64,000 nt of DNA from Falsiroseomonas bella (GCF_003173615.1 NZ_QGNA01000001.1:930001-994000), one strand, 5' to 3'; positions 27,736 through 36,304 are shown, numbered from the stretch's first letter. Made by a program: numbers and translations. Notes: a model not told the origin generated them from the sequence alone.

Positions 27736-28752
27736 TCAGGCCGGCGCGCCGAACCAGGGCAGCCGCGCCTCGCCCGCGCGTACGGGCCACGCAGCTTCGA
27801 TCGCGGCATCGGCCATCTCGCGCACCGTCGCATGCCGCGCGCAGACGATCCGCTCCTCGAGGTTGCGCACAAGCCGCGCCACGCGCCGCGTGACGGGCGC
27901 GCCGGAGAGCAGGTAGGCAAGCGGACGGCCCGCCGTCGCGACCTGCGCGGCCAGGCTTCTCGCGAGCAGGGGATCCGCGCCGACCGGCGGCGGCTCGTCG
28001 GCGTGCCGGCGCCGGAACACCAGGGACGTGCCGGCACGATCTTCCTCCGCCACCGGCACGAAGCCCGCCTGCCATGCCAGCAGGCGCAGCGTCTCCGGCG
28101 TGAAGTTCCAGATATGCGCGGCGTGGAAGGTGTTGGCGGCCTGCTTGCGCACGCCCGCCAGGTTCGGGACCTCGATGAACAGCAATCCGTCCGGCGCGAG
28201 CCATCGCCTGATCCGATGCAGCGCATCCCAGGGATCGGCCAGGTGCTCCAGCACGTGGTTGAGCGTGACGAGGCCAAGGCTGCCCGGCGCGATCTCCGCC
28301 TCCTCCAGCCCGCCGCTCTCGACCGCGACGCCGTAGGTGCGGCGCGCGAAGTCGGCATAGCCGAGATTCGGCTCGATGCCGCGCGCGGCGAACCCGCCGC
28401 GCTGCATCACATAGGTGAACTCGCCGGAGGAGGCGCCGATGTCGAGAACCCGCGCGCCGGGCCGCAGCAGCGGCGCCAGGCGGCCGGCGCGCCCGAGGGC
28501 GCCGCGGAGCGCGCGCAGCGCGTGCTTGCGCTTGGGCTCCCACCCGCCCTTGTAGGCGACGCGGTAGCGCGTGGCGTAGAAGGCCGCGACCTCGGCCGGG
28601 TCCGGCAACGGGTGATGGCTGACCAGGCCGCAGCCGCGGCAGACCACGGTGGTCAGCGGGGCGAAGCCACGCCCGCGCGTGGCCAGAACCTGCCGCTCGA
28701 TGCCCCGGCAAAGCCGGCATGGACTTGTCTCGATGCGCGCGCCGATCTTCAT
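27736..28752 (-). CDS. class I SAM-dependent methyltransferase with N-terminal zinc ribbon
   Basis: A 338-residue protein. The N-terminus has two CxxC knuckles (CRLC near residue 16 and CRGC near residue 39) that should bind zinc, as in sugar C-methyltransferases and related enzymes. Residues about 95-220 are a Methyltransf_23-like domain: ARVLDIGASSGEFTYVMQRG (SAM site), ARGIEPNLGYADFA and VTLNHVLEHLADPWDALHRI, followed by LFIEVPNLAGVRK. The C-terminal 100 residues (RTRRRVARLVRNLEERIV-type) are helical and of unknown use. The substrate is probably a sugar or small metabolite. It stands alone and is divergent from the two-component genes. Confidence 0.78.
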   Translation of the reverse strand: MKIGARIETSPCRLCRGIERQVLATRGRGFAPLTTVVCRGCGLVSHHPLPDPAEVAAFYATRYRVAYKGGWEPKRKHALRALRGALGRAGRLAPLLRPGARVLDIGASSGEFTYVMQRGGFAARGIEPNLGYADFARRTYGVAVESGGLEEAEIAPGSLGLVTLNHVLEHLADPWDALHRIRRWLAPDGLLFIEVPNLAGVRKQAANTFHAAHIWNFTPETLRLLAWQAGFVPVAEEDRAGTSLVFRRRHADEPPPVGADPLLARSLAAQVATAGRPLAYLLSGAPVTRRVARLVRNLEERIVCARHATVREMADAAIEAAWPVRAGEARLPWFGAPA

Positions 28753-28813
28753 GCAACCCTCCGCGATGCGCGGCGGGGTAGCGGCGCGGCGCCCCGGTCC
28801 GCTGACGCGCGCT

Positions 28814-28832
28814 GTCAGCGTGGCGTCAGCGT
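28814..28832 (+). promoter_or_regulatory. candidate response-regulator operator (11-bp direct repeat)
   Basis: GTCAGCGT occurs at 28814-28821 and 28825-28832, one 11-bp step apart, the phasing used by OmpR-family dimers. It lies about 40 bp before the response-regulator start, so autoregulation is likely. Confidence 0.45.
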
Positions 28833-28871
28833 CGGCGGGATAGGCGTGACGGATCGGCGCGGGACGGACGG

Positions 28872-29534
28872 ATGCGGGTGCTTGTCGTGGAGGACGAGGC
28901 GGGGATCGCGCAGGACCTGCTTCGAGCCCTTGGTTCCGCGGGCTTCGCCGTGGAGCATGCGGCCGATGGCGATGCCGCCTGGCAGCGCGGCGGGGTCGAG
29001 CCCTTCGACGCGGCGATCCTGGACCTCGGCCTGCCGCGGATGGACGGGCTTTCGCTGATCCGCCGCTGGCGGGCGGAGGGCGTGGCCTTCCCCATCCTGG
29101 TCCTGTCGGCGCGCGGGGCCTGGACCACGCGCGTCGAGGCGATCGATGCGGGCGCCGACGACTTCCTCGTCAAGCCCTTCGCCATGGAGGAGCTGCTCGC
29201 GCGGCTTCGCGCGGTGCTGCGGCGCTCCGGCGGCCGTGCGTCCAACACGCTCCGCATCGGCGACCTCGTGCTCGACCTGCGGGCGCGGCGGCTGGCGCGA
29301 GACGGACAGCCGGTGGAGCTGACGCCGCTGGAATTCCGGCTGCTGGCCTATCTGATGCACCATGCCGGACGGGCGGTGCACCAGACCGAGCTGACGGAGC
29401 ATCTCTACGCCGAGGAGGCCGATCGCGGCGACAACGCGGTCGAGGCGCTGGTGGCGCGGCTGCGCCGCAAGGTGGGCGCTGACGCCATTCGCACCCGGCG
29501 CGGCCATGGCTACGTGATCGGGGAGGCGCCATGA
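28872..29534 (+). CDS. OmpR-family DNA-binding response regulator
   Basis: A 220-residue two-component regulator. The receiver domain has the acidic pair Glu8-Asp9 (VVEDE), phosphoacceptor Asp51 (ILDLGLPRMDGL) and Lys101 (DDFLVKPF). The C-terminal winged helix (LELTPLEFRLLAYLMHHAGR and ALVARLRRKVGADAIRTRRG) is OmpR/QseB-like. The stop overlaps the start of the kinase gene by 4 bp (ATGA), so they form an operon. The direct repeat at 28814-28832 suggests autoregulation. Confidence 0.95.
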   Translation: MRVLVVEDEAGIAQDLLRALGSAGFAVEHAADGDAAWQRGGVEPFDAAILDLGLPRMDGLSLIRRWRAEGVAFPILVLSARGAWTTRVEAIDAGADDFLVKPFAMEELLARLRAVLRRSGGRASNTLRIGDLVLDLRARRLARDGQPVELTPLEFRLLAYLMHHAGRAVHQTELTEHLYAEEADRGDNAVEALVARLRRKVGADAIRTRRGHGYVIGEAP

Positions 29535-30967
29535 CGCGTTCCCTGCGGGCGCGCTTCGCGCTGGTCGCGCTGGCGACGGCGCTGGCCGCGGCGGTGGCCG
29601 TCGGCCTGGCGGTGCAGGGCCTGTTCGAGCGGCATGTCGAGCGCGAGATGCTGGCCGAGCTCGACGCCGATCTGCGCTTCCTCGGCCGCAACCTCGCCAT
29701 GCAGGACGGCGCGGCGACCATCCGCGTCCAGCCGCTGCCCGATCCGCGCTTCCAGGAACCGCTCTCCGGCCTCTACTGGCAGGTGCGAGACGACGCGACG
29801 GGCGCGCTGCTGCGCTCGCCCTCCCTCGGCGGGTGGGAGTTTCCGCTGCAGGCCGACGCGCTGCGCCCCGGCGAGCGGCACCGGCACATCGTCCTGGGTC
29901 CGGAGGGCACGAAGCTGATCGTGCTCGAACGGCGGATCGACGATGCGGCGGGCGCGTCGGCGCGCTACCGCGTGGCGGTGGCGATGGACCGCAAGCTGCT
30001 GGAGGCGGCGAACCGCGCCTTCCTGCTGGACCTCCTGCCCGCACTCGCCGCCATCGCGGCCGGGCTGGGCGCCGCCTTCGCGCTGCAAGGCGCCATCGCG
30101 CTCTGGCCGATCCGGCGGGCGCGGCAGGCGCTGCGGGAATTGCGCGCGGGCCGGCGCGCGCGCCTCGGGCAGGCGCTGCCTTCGGAACTGGGCGGCCTCG
30201 CCGACGATTTCGACGCGCTGCTCGATGCGCAGCGGCAGAGCATCCGCCTCGCCCGCGAACGTGCGGCGGAGCTGGCGCATGGGCTGCGCACGCCGCTGGC
30301 GCTGCTGAACGCGCAGGCGCGGGCGCTGCGCGAGCGCGGCGAGGCGCAGGCCGCCTGCGCGCTCGAATCGGCGACCGCGGGCATGGAGGCGCGCATCACG
30401 CGCGAGCTCGCCCGCGCCCAGATCCGCGGCCCTGCCCCGCTCAGCGGCCCGGTCCTGCTGGCGCCCGTCGTTGCGCGGATCGTGGGTGCGCTTGCGCGGA
30501 TGGCCGGCGACGACACCGTCGCATGGCGCCAGGAAATTCCCGCGGGACTGACGGCGCCGCTCGATGAGGGCGACCTCGTGGAGCTGATCGGCACCCTGCT
30601 TGAGAACGCCGCCAGGTTCGCGCGCTCCGACATCCGCGTCGCGGCCCGGTCCCGGGACGGATCGCTGCTGTTGCTGATCGAGGATGACGGTCCCGGCATC
30701 CCGCCGCAGGATCGTCCCGCAGCCCTGGCGCGGGGCGTCCGGCTCGACGCGGAGCGCGGCGGCACCGGGCTCGGCCTGGCCATCGCCGACGACATCGTCC
30801 GGGCCTATGGCGGCGATCTGCAGCTGGAAGACGGCGCGGCGGGCGGGCTTTGCGTGCGTATCGTCCTTCCGGCGCAGAGCGGCACGCCGCCGGTCAGCGA
30901 CAGGCCCGCAGAACCGCGCCCAGCCGCCGCGCAGCGCGTCGCAGCGACTGCGGTTCGTGGCCCGTGA
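29531..30967 (+). CDS. sensor histidine kinase
   Basis: A 478-residue membrane kinase, partner of the preceding regulator. Membrane helix 1 is about residues 8-32 (ALVALATALAAAVAVGLAVQ), followed by a periplasmic sensor region of about 135 residues, helix 2 (LLDLLPALAAIAAGLGAAFA, about 165-185), and a HAMP-like linker. The phosphoacceptor is His250 in ELAHGLRTPLALL. The N box is ELIGTLLENAARFA and the ATP-binding boxes are EDDGPGIPP and GGTGLGLAIADDIV. The periplasmic sensor has no motif I recognise. The last 74 bases overlap the 3' end of the convergent MocR gene, so the final 25 or so residues are under double coding constraint. Confidence 0.93.
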   Translation: MTRSLRARFALVALATALAAAVAVGLAVQGLFERHVEREMLAELDADLRFLGRNLAMQDGAATIRVQPLPDPRFQEPLSGLYWQVRDDATGALLRSPSLGGWEFPLQADALRPGERHRHIVLGPEGTKLIVLERRIDDAAGASARYRVAVAMDRKLLEAANRAFLLDLLPALAAIAAGLGAAFALQGAIALWPIRRARQALRELRAGRRARLGQALPSELGGLADDFDALLDAQRQSIRLARERAAELAHGLRTPLALLNAQARALRERGEAQAACALESATAGMEARITRELARAQIRGPAPLSGPVLLAPVVARIVGALARMAGDDTVAWRQEIPAGLTAPLDEGDLVELIGTLLENAARFARSDIRVAARSRDGSLLLLIEDDGPGIPPQDRPAALARGVRLDAERGGTGLGLAIADDIVRAYGGDLQLEDGAAGGLCVRIVLPAQSGTPPVSDRPAEPRPAAAQRVAATAVRGP

Positions 30968-32324
30968 AGCCCAGCATGAGCGCCTGCACCGGCGGTGCGG
31001 CGAGATACATGGGGCTGACCGCGCGGGCGACGATGCCGGCCTCCGCGGCCGCGCGCGACACCGCCACGTCCGACAGGCCGCCGCCGAGCCGCGCGAGCAG
31101 CTTCATGCCCTGATCGGGCGGCTCCGGGATCAGCAGGTCGGGCGCGGCTTCCGACAATGCCTCGGCCAACGCGTCGCGCGCTGTGCGGTAGCGCAGGCGC
31201 ATGCGGCGCAGATGCTGCGTGAAGTGGCCCTCGGCCAGGAAGTCGGTCACGACGGCTTCCTGCAGCACCGCGGGGTGCCAGTCCGACAGGCGGCGCGCTG
31301 CCAGCACCGGGTCCAGCAGCGCCGGCGGCAGCACGGCGTAGCCGAGCCGCAATCCCGGAAACAGCACCTTCGAGAAGGTGCCGACATAGATCACGCGCCC
31401 CGCCTCATCCACGCCCTGCAGGGACGCCAGCGGGCGGCCGGCGTAGCGGAATTCGCTGTCGTAGTCGTCCTCCAGCACATAGGCGCCGCTGCGGCGCGCC
31501 CAGGCCAGCAACTCCAACCGCCGCGGCATGGAAAGCTGCATGCCGAGCGGGTAGTGGGAGGAGGGCGTGACGTAGGCCAGCCGTGCCTCCGGCGCCGCGG
31601 CGATGCCGGCCGCGACATCGAGGCCCTGCGCATCCACCGGCACGGGCACGATGCGCGCGCGCGCCGCCGCCAGCGCGGCCTGCACGGCGGGATAGCAGGG
31701 ATCCTCCAGCCACACCGCGTCGCCCGGCGCGATCAGCACGCGCAGCACCAGGTCCAGCGCCTGCTGCGCGCCGGCGGTCACCACCACCTGCTCCGGCTCG
31801 CAGCGCACGGCGCGGGCGGCGCGGAGATAGGCGGCGATGGCCTGGCGCAGCGCCGCGGATCCGCGCGGGTCGGAGTAACCGAGCAGGCGTGGATCGGGCC
31901 GGCGCAGGTGGCGCAGCGTCAGGCGGCGCCAGACCTCCAGCGTGCGCTGGTCCAGCGCGACGCGGCCGGTGGTGAAGGGGGCGGTGCCGTAGAGGTCCAG
32001 CGCCTCCTCCGAAGGCGCTTCGCGCGGCGGCGATGGCGCGGGGGCGGGTTCCGGCACGTCGGGCAGGTCGGCCGCGACGAAGGTGCCGGCGCCGACCCGG
32101 CCGCGCACGAAACCCTCGGCGAGCAACTGTTCGTAGGCCGCGACGACGGAGTTGCGCGCCACGCCGAGATCGACGGCGAGCGCGCGGCTCGGCGGCAGGC
32201 GCGCGCCGGGCGGCAGCACGCCGGACAGGATCGCGCCGCGCAGCGCCAGGTAGATCTGGCGCAGCAGCGGCACGGGGCCGGCGCGGTCTATGCCGGGCAG
32301 CAGCAGGTCGGCGTGGCTCTGCAT
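30894..32324 (-). CDS. MocR/PdxR-type GntR regulator with aminotransferase domain
   Basis: A 476-residue MocR protein: a GntR winged helix-turn-helix (LRGAILSGVLPPGARLPPSR, then LGVARNSVVAAYEQLLAEGF, residues about 25-85), a linker, and a fold-type I aminotransferase-like domain with the PLP lysine (Lys319) in VGTFSKVLFPGLRLGY. In the family, PLP or an amino-acid-PLP adduct switches DNA binding. It is divergently transcribed from a flavin split-barrel protein gene, with inverted and direct ATTGG repeats between them, so that gene is the probable target. The exact effector is not known. Confidence 0.92.
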   Translation of the reverse strand: MQSHADLLLPGIDRAGPVPLLRQIYLALRGAILSGVLPPGARLPPSRALAVDLGVARNSVVAAYEQLLAEGFVRGRVGAGTFVAADLPDVPEPAPAPSPPREAPSEEALDLYGTAPFTTGRVALDQRTLEVWRRLTLRHLRRPDPRLLGYSDPRGSAALRQAIAAYLRAARAVRCEPEQVVVTAGAQQALDLVLRVLIAPGDAVWLEDPCYPAVQAALAAARARIVPVPVDAQGLDVAAGIAAAPEARLAYVTPSSHYPLGMQLSMPRRLELLAWARRSGAYVLEDDYDSEFRYAGRPLASLQGVDEAGRVIYVGTFSKVLFPGLRLGYAVLPPALLDPVLAARRLSDWHPAVLQEAVVTDFLAEGHFTQHLRRMRLRYRTARDALAEALSEAAPDLLIPEPPDQGMKLLARLGGGLSDVAVSRAAAEAGIVARAVSPMYLAAPPVQALMLGFTGHEPQSLRRAARRLGAVLRACR

Positions 32325-32369
32325 TGGTCCGGCATGATGGCACGGAATTGGCCCTCGCGCAGGACCAAT
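32323..32369. promoter_or_regulatory. candidate MocR operator in the divergent gap
   Basis: ATTGGTCC (32323-32330) and its perfect inverse GGACCAAT (32362-32369) flank a third half-site, ATTGGCCC (32347-32354). The first site overlaps the MocR start codon. MocR regulators bind repeated half-sites, and the arrangement would control both divergent promoters. Confidence 0.5.
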
Positions 32370-32407
32370 CTTCGGCGCCTTCTGGCGTCCTGCAAGGAGT
32401 GCCCGCG

Positions 32408-33100
32408 ATGGACGGTTCCTACCCCGTGACCGAGCGCAACAAGGTCCGGCGCCTGCACGAGCGCGGGCGCTACGACCGCGAATCGGTGCATGCGATCCTC
32501 GACGCGGCGATGCTGTGCCACATCGCCTATGTCATCGAGGGCCAGCCCTATTGCACGCCGACGGTCTTCTGGCGCGAGGGCGACCATCTCTACTGGCACG
32601 GCTCCGCCGCCAGCCGGATGCTGCGCGCGCAGAAGGGCGGCGTGCCGGTGTGCCTGACGGTCACGCATCTCGACAGCCTCGTGCTGGCGCGCTGCGGCTT
32701 CAACCACTCGGTGGATTATCGCTCGGCGATGTGCTTCGGCACGGCGCATATCGTGGACGACCCGGCGCACAAGGCGCGCGCGCTGGATGCGATGGTGAAC
32801 CGCCTCTATCCGCAGCGCGCCGCGACGCTGCGCGAGAGCACCGCGCAGGAGCTGAAGGCGACGACGGTGATCGGCATGGCGATCGAGCAGGCCAGCGGCA
32901 AGATCCGCACCAAGGGCGTCGCCGACGAGGAGGAGGACTACGCGCTGCCGATCTACGCGGCGCGCATCCCGGTGGTGCAGGTGCTCGGCACGCCGGAGCC
33001 CTGCCCGCGCCTGCCCGCCGGCGTGCCCTTGCCGGAGGGGCTGCGTGGCTTCGTCGCGGGGCGGCGGCTGGATGAGGTGATGACAGAGAACGCGGGGTGA
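32408..33100 (+). CDS. pyridoxamine-5'-phosphate-oxidase-like flavin split-barrel protein
   Basis: A 230-residue FMN-binding split-barrel protein of the Pyridox_ox_2 group (NimA-like). Visible motifs are HAILDAAMLCHIAYVIEGQP near the N-terminus, the metabolite-facing GDHLYWHGSAASRMLR, and VNRLYPQR near the middle. It lacks the classical PdxH C-terminal signature, so it is not a standard PNP oxidase. AAGGAG lies 9 nt before the ATG at 32408. Divergent MocR regulator upstream: an aminotransferase-like regulator beside a PNPOx-like enzyme suggests vitamin B6 or flavin metabolism. Confidence 0.83.
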   Translation: MDGSYPVTERNKVRRLHERGRYDRESVHAILDAAMLCHIAYVIEGQPYCTPTVFWREGDHLYWHGSAASRMLRAQKGGVPVCLTVTHLDSLVLARCGFNHSVDYRSAMCFGTAHIVDDPAHKARALDAMVNRLYPQRAATLRESTAQELKATTVIGMAIEQASGKIRTKGVADEEEDYALPIYAARIPVVQVLGTPEPCPRLPAGVPLPEGLRGFVAGRRLDEVMTENAG

Positions 33101-33107
33101 GAGCGGG

Positions 33108-33329
33108 CTACAGGTGCCGGCCGCGCTCCAGGATCTCGAGCGTGTACTCGCGATAGCTCATCCCGAGCTCCTCGGCGCGCGCGAGGCGTCGCAGCGCGAT
33201 CTCGCGCGGCGCCGACCACGCCTTCTTCTTCGCGCGCTTCCAGCACCAGAGGCGCCAGCCGGCGGGATCGTCATCGTCTTCGAGCGGCGGCCCGCCATTG
33301 TGGCCGAGGCGGGCGGGCGCTTCGGGCAT
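33108..33329 (-). CDS. small conserved GHNGGPPL protein
   Basis: A 73-residue protein that starts with the LGHNGGPPL motif and continues WRLWCWKRAKKKAW, PREIALRRLARAEELGMSY and REYTLEILERGRHL. I recognise this pattern as a conserved alphaproteobacterial family of unknown function. It is helical and basic, with no signal peptide or membrane helix. It starts 1 bp after the end of the MFS gene on the same strand, so it is probably translated from the same mRNA. Confidence 0.8.
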   Translation of the reverse strand: MPEAPARLGHNGGPPLEDDDDPAGWRLWCWKRAKKKAWSAPREIALRRLARAEELGMSYREYTLEILERGRHL

Positions 33330-33330
33330 G

Positions 33331-34578
33331 CTATTCGGCGGCCGCCGGCACGGCGCGGGGCGGCAGGGACTTCGCCCACAGCTCGGGCTCCAGCTCCTCC
33401 CGCCGGTTCGGGAAGAACAGCGCGCAGACGATGGTGATGCCGGCGAAGACGCTCATCACCGCCAGCACCGCACCCTGCCCGCCGGTGGACTGGTGCAGCC
33501 AGGCGACGACGGGGCTCGCCGCCGCGGCGCCCAGAAAGCCCACGAAGAAGCGGATCGAGTAGAGCTTGGTGCGCAGCGCCGGCGCCACGTAGCGCGCCGT
33601 CATCGTCTCGTTGACGGTGACCTGGCCGAAGATCGCGGCGGCGAGCAGCCCGCCGACGAGCAGCACCGGCCAGCCCTCCAGCACGGAGAGCAGCGCGAGG
33701 CCCGGCATCTGCACGAAGGCCAGCGGCATGAAGACGCGCTTCAGCGTGGAGCGGTCGATGATGCGCCCCACGGTGAACTGCGTGGCGCCGCCGCAGAGCG
33801 TGACGAGGAAGGCGAGCATGCCCACCACCGGCAGCAGGTCCGGGCTGCCGGCCAGCCGTTCCTCGATCAGCTTCGGCAGCAGCAGGGTGAAGGCGTTGAA
33901 GATGAAGCCGCCGACGGCGGCGAGGCTCAGCAGCACGATCACCGCGCGGCGGACGACCTCGCGCGGGATCTCCGGGAAGGGGCGGCTTGCCGCCTTGGCC
34001 TTCGCCGCATCCACGGCGCCCTCGCGCAGATAGACCAGGCCGGCGAGGAAGCAGAGCAGGCCCGGGATGATGAAGGCCCAGCGCCAGCCGAGCCCGGCCG
34101 CGACCGCGGCGGTGACGACAGGTGCCGTGGCAACGCCGAGATTGCCGAAGACGCCGTTGAGCCCCATCGCCCGGCCGACGCGCGCGCCGGCCGCATCCAC
34201 CAGCATCGCCGTGCCGATCGGGTGGTAGATGGCGCTGAAGGCGCCCATCAGCGCGAGGGCGAGGGCGAGGCTCACCGGCCCCGGCGCGAGGCCCGCCAGC
34301 GCCATCGCGCCGCCGGTGCCGAGAAAGAAGGCCGCCATCAGCCGCGGGCGGCCGAAGCGCTCCGCAAGCCAGCCCATCGGCAGGGAGCCGAGGCCGTAGA
34401 ACACGAACATGCCGGTGCCGAGCGCGAGGATCGGCCCGTAGAGGCCGCCGAAGCCCTGCGCGTCCTGCACCACCATGGCCAGCACGGCGGTGGCCAGGAT
34501 CAGCAGCCCGTAATGGGTGAAGACATGCGCCAGGTTGACGAAGACGATCTGGCGGCCTGCGGCGTCCATGGCGGGCAT
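33331..34578 (-). CDS. MFS transporter
   Basis: A 415-residue major facilitator protein with twelve predicted helices. The loop motif after helix 2 (GSLPMGWLAERFGRPRLMAA) carries the family's conserved G-x3-D/E-R-x-G-R-R pattern in a variant form, and QFTVGRIIDRSTLKRVFMPL marks the corresponding loop in the second half. The N-terminal MPAMDAAGRQIVFVNLAHVF lies on the cytoplasmic side. Substrate cannot be predicted. The GHNGGPPL small protein follows 1 bp after the stop, in the same operon. Confidence 0.9.
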   Translation of the reverse strand: MPAMDAAGRQIVFVNLAHVFTHYGLLILATAVLAMVVQDAQGFGGLYGPILALGTGMFVFYGLGSLPMGWLAERFGRPRLMAAFFLGTGGAMALAGLAPGPVSLALALALMGAFSAIYHPIGTAMLVDAAGARVGRAMGLNGVFGNLGVATAPVVTAAVAAGLGWRWAFIIPGLLCFLAGLVYLREGAVDAAKAKAASRPFPEIPREVVRRAVIVLLSLAAVGGFIFNAFTLLLPKLIEERLAGSPDLLPVVGMLAFLVTLCGGATQFTVGRIIDRSTLKRVFMPLAFVQMPGLALLSVLEGWPVLLVGGLLAAAIFGQVTVNETMTARYVAPALRTKLYSIRFFVGFLGAAAASPVVAWLHQSTGGQGAVLAVMSVFAGITIVCALFFPNRREELEPELWAKSLPPRAVPAAAE

Positions 34579-34764
34579 CCTGCGCCGGCAAGCGGGTTCC
34601 GCAAATCCCTTTTTCCCGTATCCCGTCGGCGCGGCATCCGCCGCAACTTCGCGCGACGGGCTCCCCCCTCCGTACTCTTCCGTACTGGCCGCCGAATGTC
34701 ACCGCGCCACTTGCCGGACATGAAGGCCCGGATCGCGGGCCCAGGCCTGCAGGGAGGCAGCACC

Positions 34765-35955
34765 ATGACACCATCCGGAATCGCGCGGCGGCGCTTCTTC
34801 GTGGGCGCGGCCGGCGCGGGCGCGGCCTTGGGGCTCGGCGGCGGCGGGGCGGCGGCGCAGCCAGCGCGCGGCGCGGGCGGGCTGCCGGACTACGTGGCGT
34901 GGAAGGATGCGGAGGACCTCATCGTCCACACGCCGCGCACCATCGAGATGAAGCGCAGCGCCTTCGGCAGCAGCGGCATCACGCCCGACACCGACCTCTT
35001 CGTCCGGAACAACCTGCCGCCGCCGGATGCGCGCATCCTGGAGGATCGCGACGGCTGGGAGGTCTCGGTGGAGGGCGTGCGCAATCCGCGCCGCGTCGCG
35101 CTGCGCGAGCTGAAGGCGATGGGCGTGGAGAGCGTGGCGGCGGTGCTGCAATGCAGCGGCAACGGCCGTGCCTTCTTCGACCACAAGGCCAGCGGTACGC
35201 AATGGCGCGTCGGCGCCGCTGGCAACGTGATGTGGAGCGGCGTGCCGCTGCGCGCCGTGGCGGAGGCGATGGGCGGCGTCGCAGACGGCATGCGCTTCAT
35301 CACCGCGCGCGGCGGCGAGGACATCCCGCAGGGCATCGACCCGCGCACCGTGATGGTGGAGCGCTCGGTGCCGATCGCGGCGATGGACCGGGCGCTGCTT
35401 GCGTGGGAGCTGAACGACGACCCTGTGCCGCTGGCGCATGGCGGGCCGCTGCGCCTGGTGCTGCCGGGCTTCTTCGGCGTGAACAACGTCAAATACGTGA
35501 AGCGCCTGGCCTTCACCGCGGAGGAGAGCGACGCGGCGATCCAGCGCACCGGCTACCGCGTGCGGCCGGTCGGGCAGCGCGGCGCGCCGAGCCAGCCCTC
35601 CATGTGGGAAATGACGGTGAAGTCCTGGGTGACGCAGCCGCTGCGCGAGACGGCTGACGGGCCTGTGCAGATCCTGGGCGTCGCCTTCGGCGGCGCGCGG
35701 CCGCTGCGGCGCGTGGAGGTCTCGACCGATGGCGGCAGCAACTGGCAGGAGGCGCGGCTGCTCGGCCCCGATCTCGGCCGCTACGCCTGGCGGCCCTTTG
35801 CGCTGGCGGCGGAGCTTTCGCCCGGCACGCATCTCGTCGCCAGCCGCGCGACGGATGAGGAGGGGAACAGCCAGCCGGAGAAGATGGAGCCGAACGAGCG
35901 CGGCTATGGGCACAACGGCTGGCGGGACCATGCGGTCGAGATCACGGTGCGCTGA
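34765..35955 (+). CDS. sulfite dehydrogenase-like molybdopterin oxidoreductase (SorA/SoxC family)
   Basis: A 396-residue periplasmic Mo enzyme exported by Tat (ARRRFFVGAAGAGAALGLGG). Cys130 in LQCSGNGRAFF is the expected Mo ligand, and the central domain ends with GFFGVNNVKYVKRLAF. The last 110 residues are a beta-rich dimerisation domain (RPLRRVEVSTDGGSNWQEAR). Sulfite oxidase and SoxC have this layout. The ATG at 34765 has GGGAGG 7 nt upstream. A c-type cytochrome gene overlaps its 3' end, so electrons probably go to the cytochrome as in SorAB. Confidence 0.88.
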   Translation: MTPSGIARRRFFVGAAGAGAALGLGGGGAAAQPARGAGGLPDYVAWKDAEDLIVHTPRTIEMKRSAFGSSGITPDTDLFVRNNLPPPDARILEDRDGWEVSVEGVRNPRRVALRELKAMGVESVAAVLQCSGNGRAFFDHKASGTQWRVGAAGNVMWSGVPLRAVAEAMGGVADGMRFITARGGEDIPQGIDPRTVMVERSVPIAAMDRALLAWELNDDPVPLAHGGPLRLVLPGFFGVNNVKYVKRLAFTAEESDAAIQRTGYRVRPVGQRGAPSQPSMWEMTVKSWVTQPLRETADGPVQILGVAFGGARPLRRVEVSTDGGSNWQEARLLGPDLGRYAWRPFALAAELSPGTHLVASRATDEEGNSQPEKMEPNERGYGHNGWRDHAVEITVR

Positions 35956-36268
35956 CCTCGCCGCCGCGGCGTCGCTCGCCGCGGCGGTCCTGCTGCTGCT
36001 GGCCCCGGCTTCGGCGAAGGATGCGGCCTCGGGCCGGGAGGTCTTCACCGAGGCCGCGGCGCCGGCCTGCTCGATCTGCCACGCCCTGGCGGCGGCCGGG
36101 GCGAGCGGGGAGATCGGGCCGAGCCTGGATGCGCTGAAACCCTCCGCGGACCAGGTGCGGCGGGCGGTGACCGAGGGGCCGGGCAACATGCCGTCCTACG
36201 CCGACAGCCTCTCCGACGCGCAGATCGAGGCGGTGGCGAAGTTCGTGGCGGAAAGCGCGGGGGGCTGA
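35930..36268 (+). CDS. monoheme c-type cytochrome (SorB-like)
   Basis: A 112-residue cytochrome with a signal peptide (SLAAAVLLLLAPASA), the heme motif CSICH (Cys47, Cys50, His51) and Met87 (GPGNMPSY) as sixth ligand. The ATG at 35930 overlaps the end of the sulfite dehydrogenase gene by 26 bp; without it the signal peptide would lack a start. It is the probable electron acceptor of the upstream Mo enzyme. Confidence 0.87.
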   Translation: MRSRSRCADLAAAASLAAAVLLLLAPASAKDAASGREVFTEAAAPACSICHALAAAGASGEIGPSLDALKPSADQVRRAVTEGPGNMPSYADSLSDAQIEAVAKFVAESAGG

Positions 36269-36276
36269 TTCGGCTC

Positions 36277-36304
36277 TTGCGGAAAGCGTGCAGGAACATA
36301 TCAT
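36277..36304 (+). promoter_or_regulatory. candidate promoter of the DNA-repair operon
   Basis: TTGCGG (36277-36282) and TATCAT (36299-36304) are 16 bp apart. Transcription would start at about the ATG at 36311, implying a leaderless or very short-leader mRNA. The -10 lies inside the LexA-like box. Confidence 0.5.
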
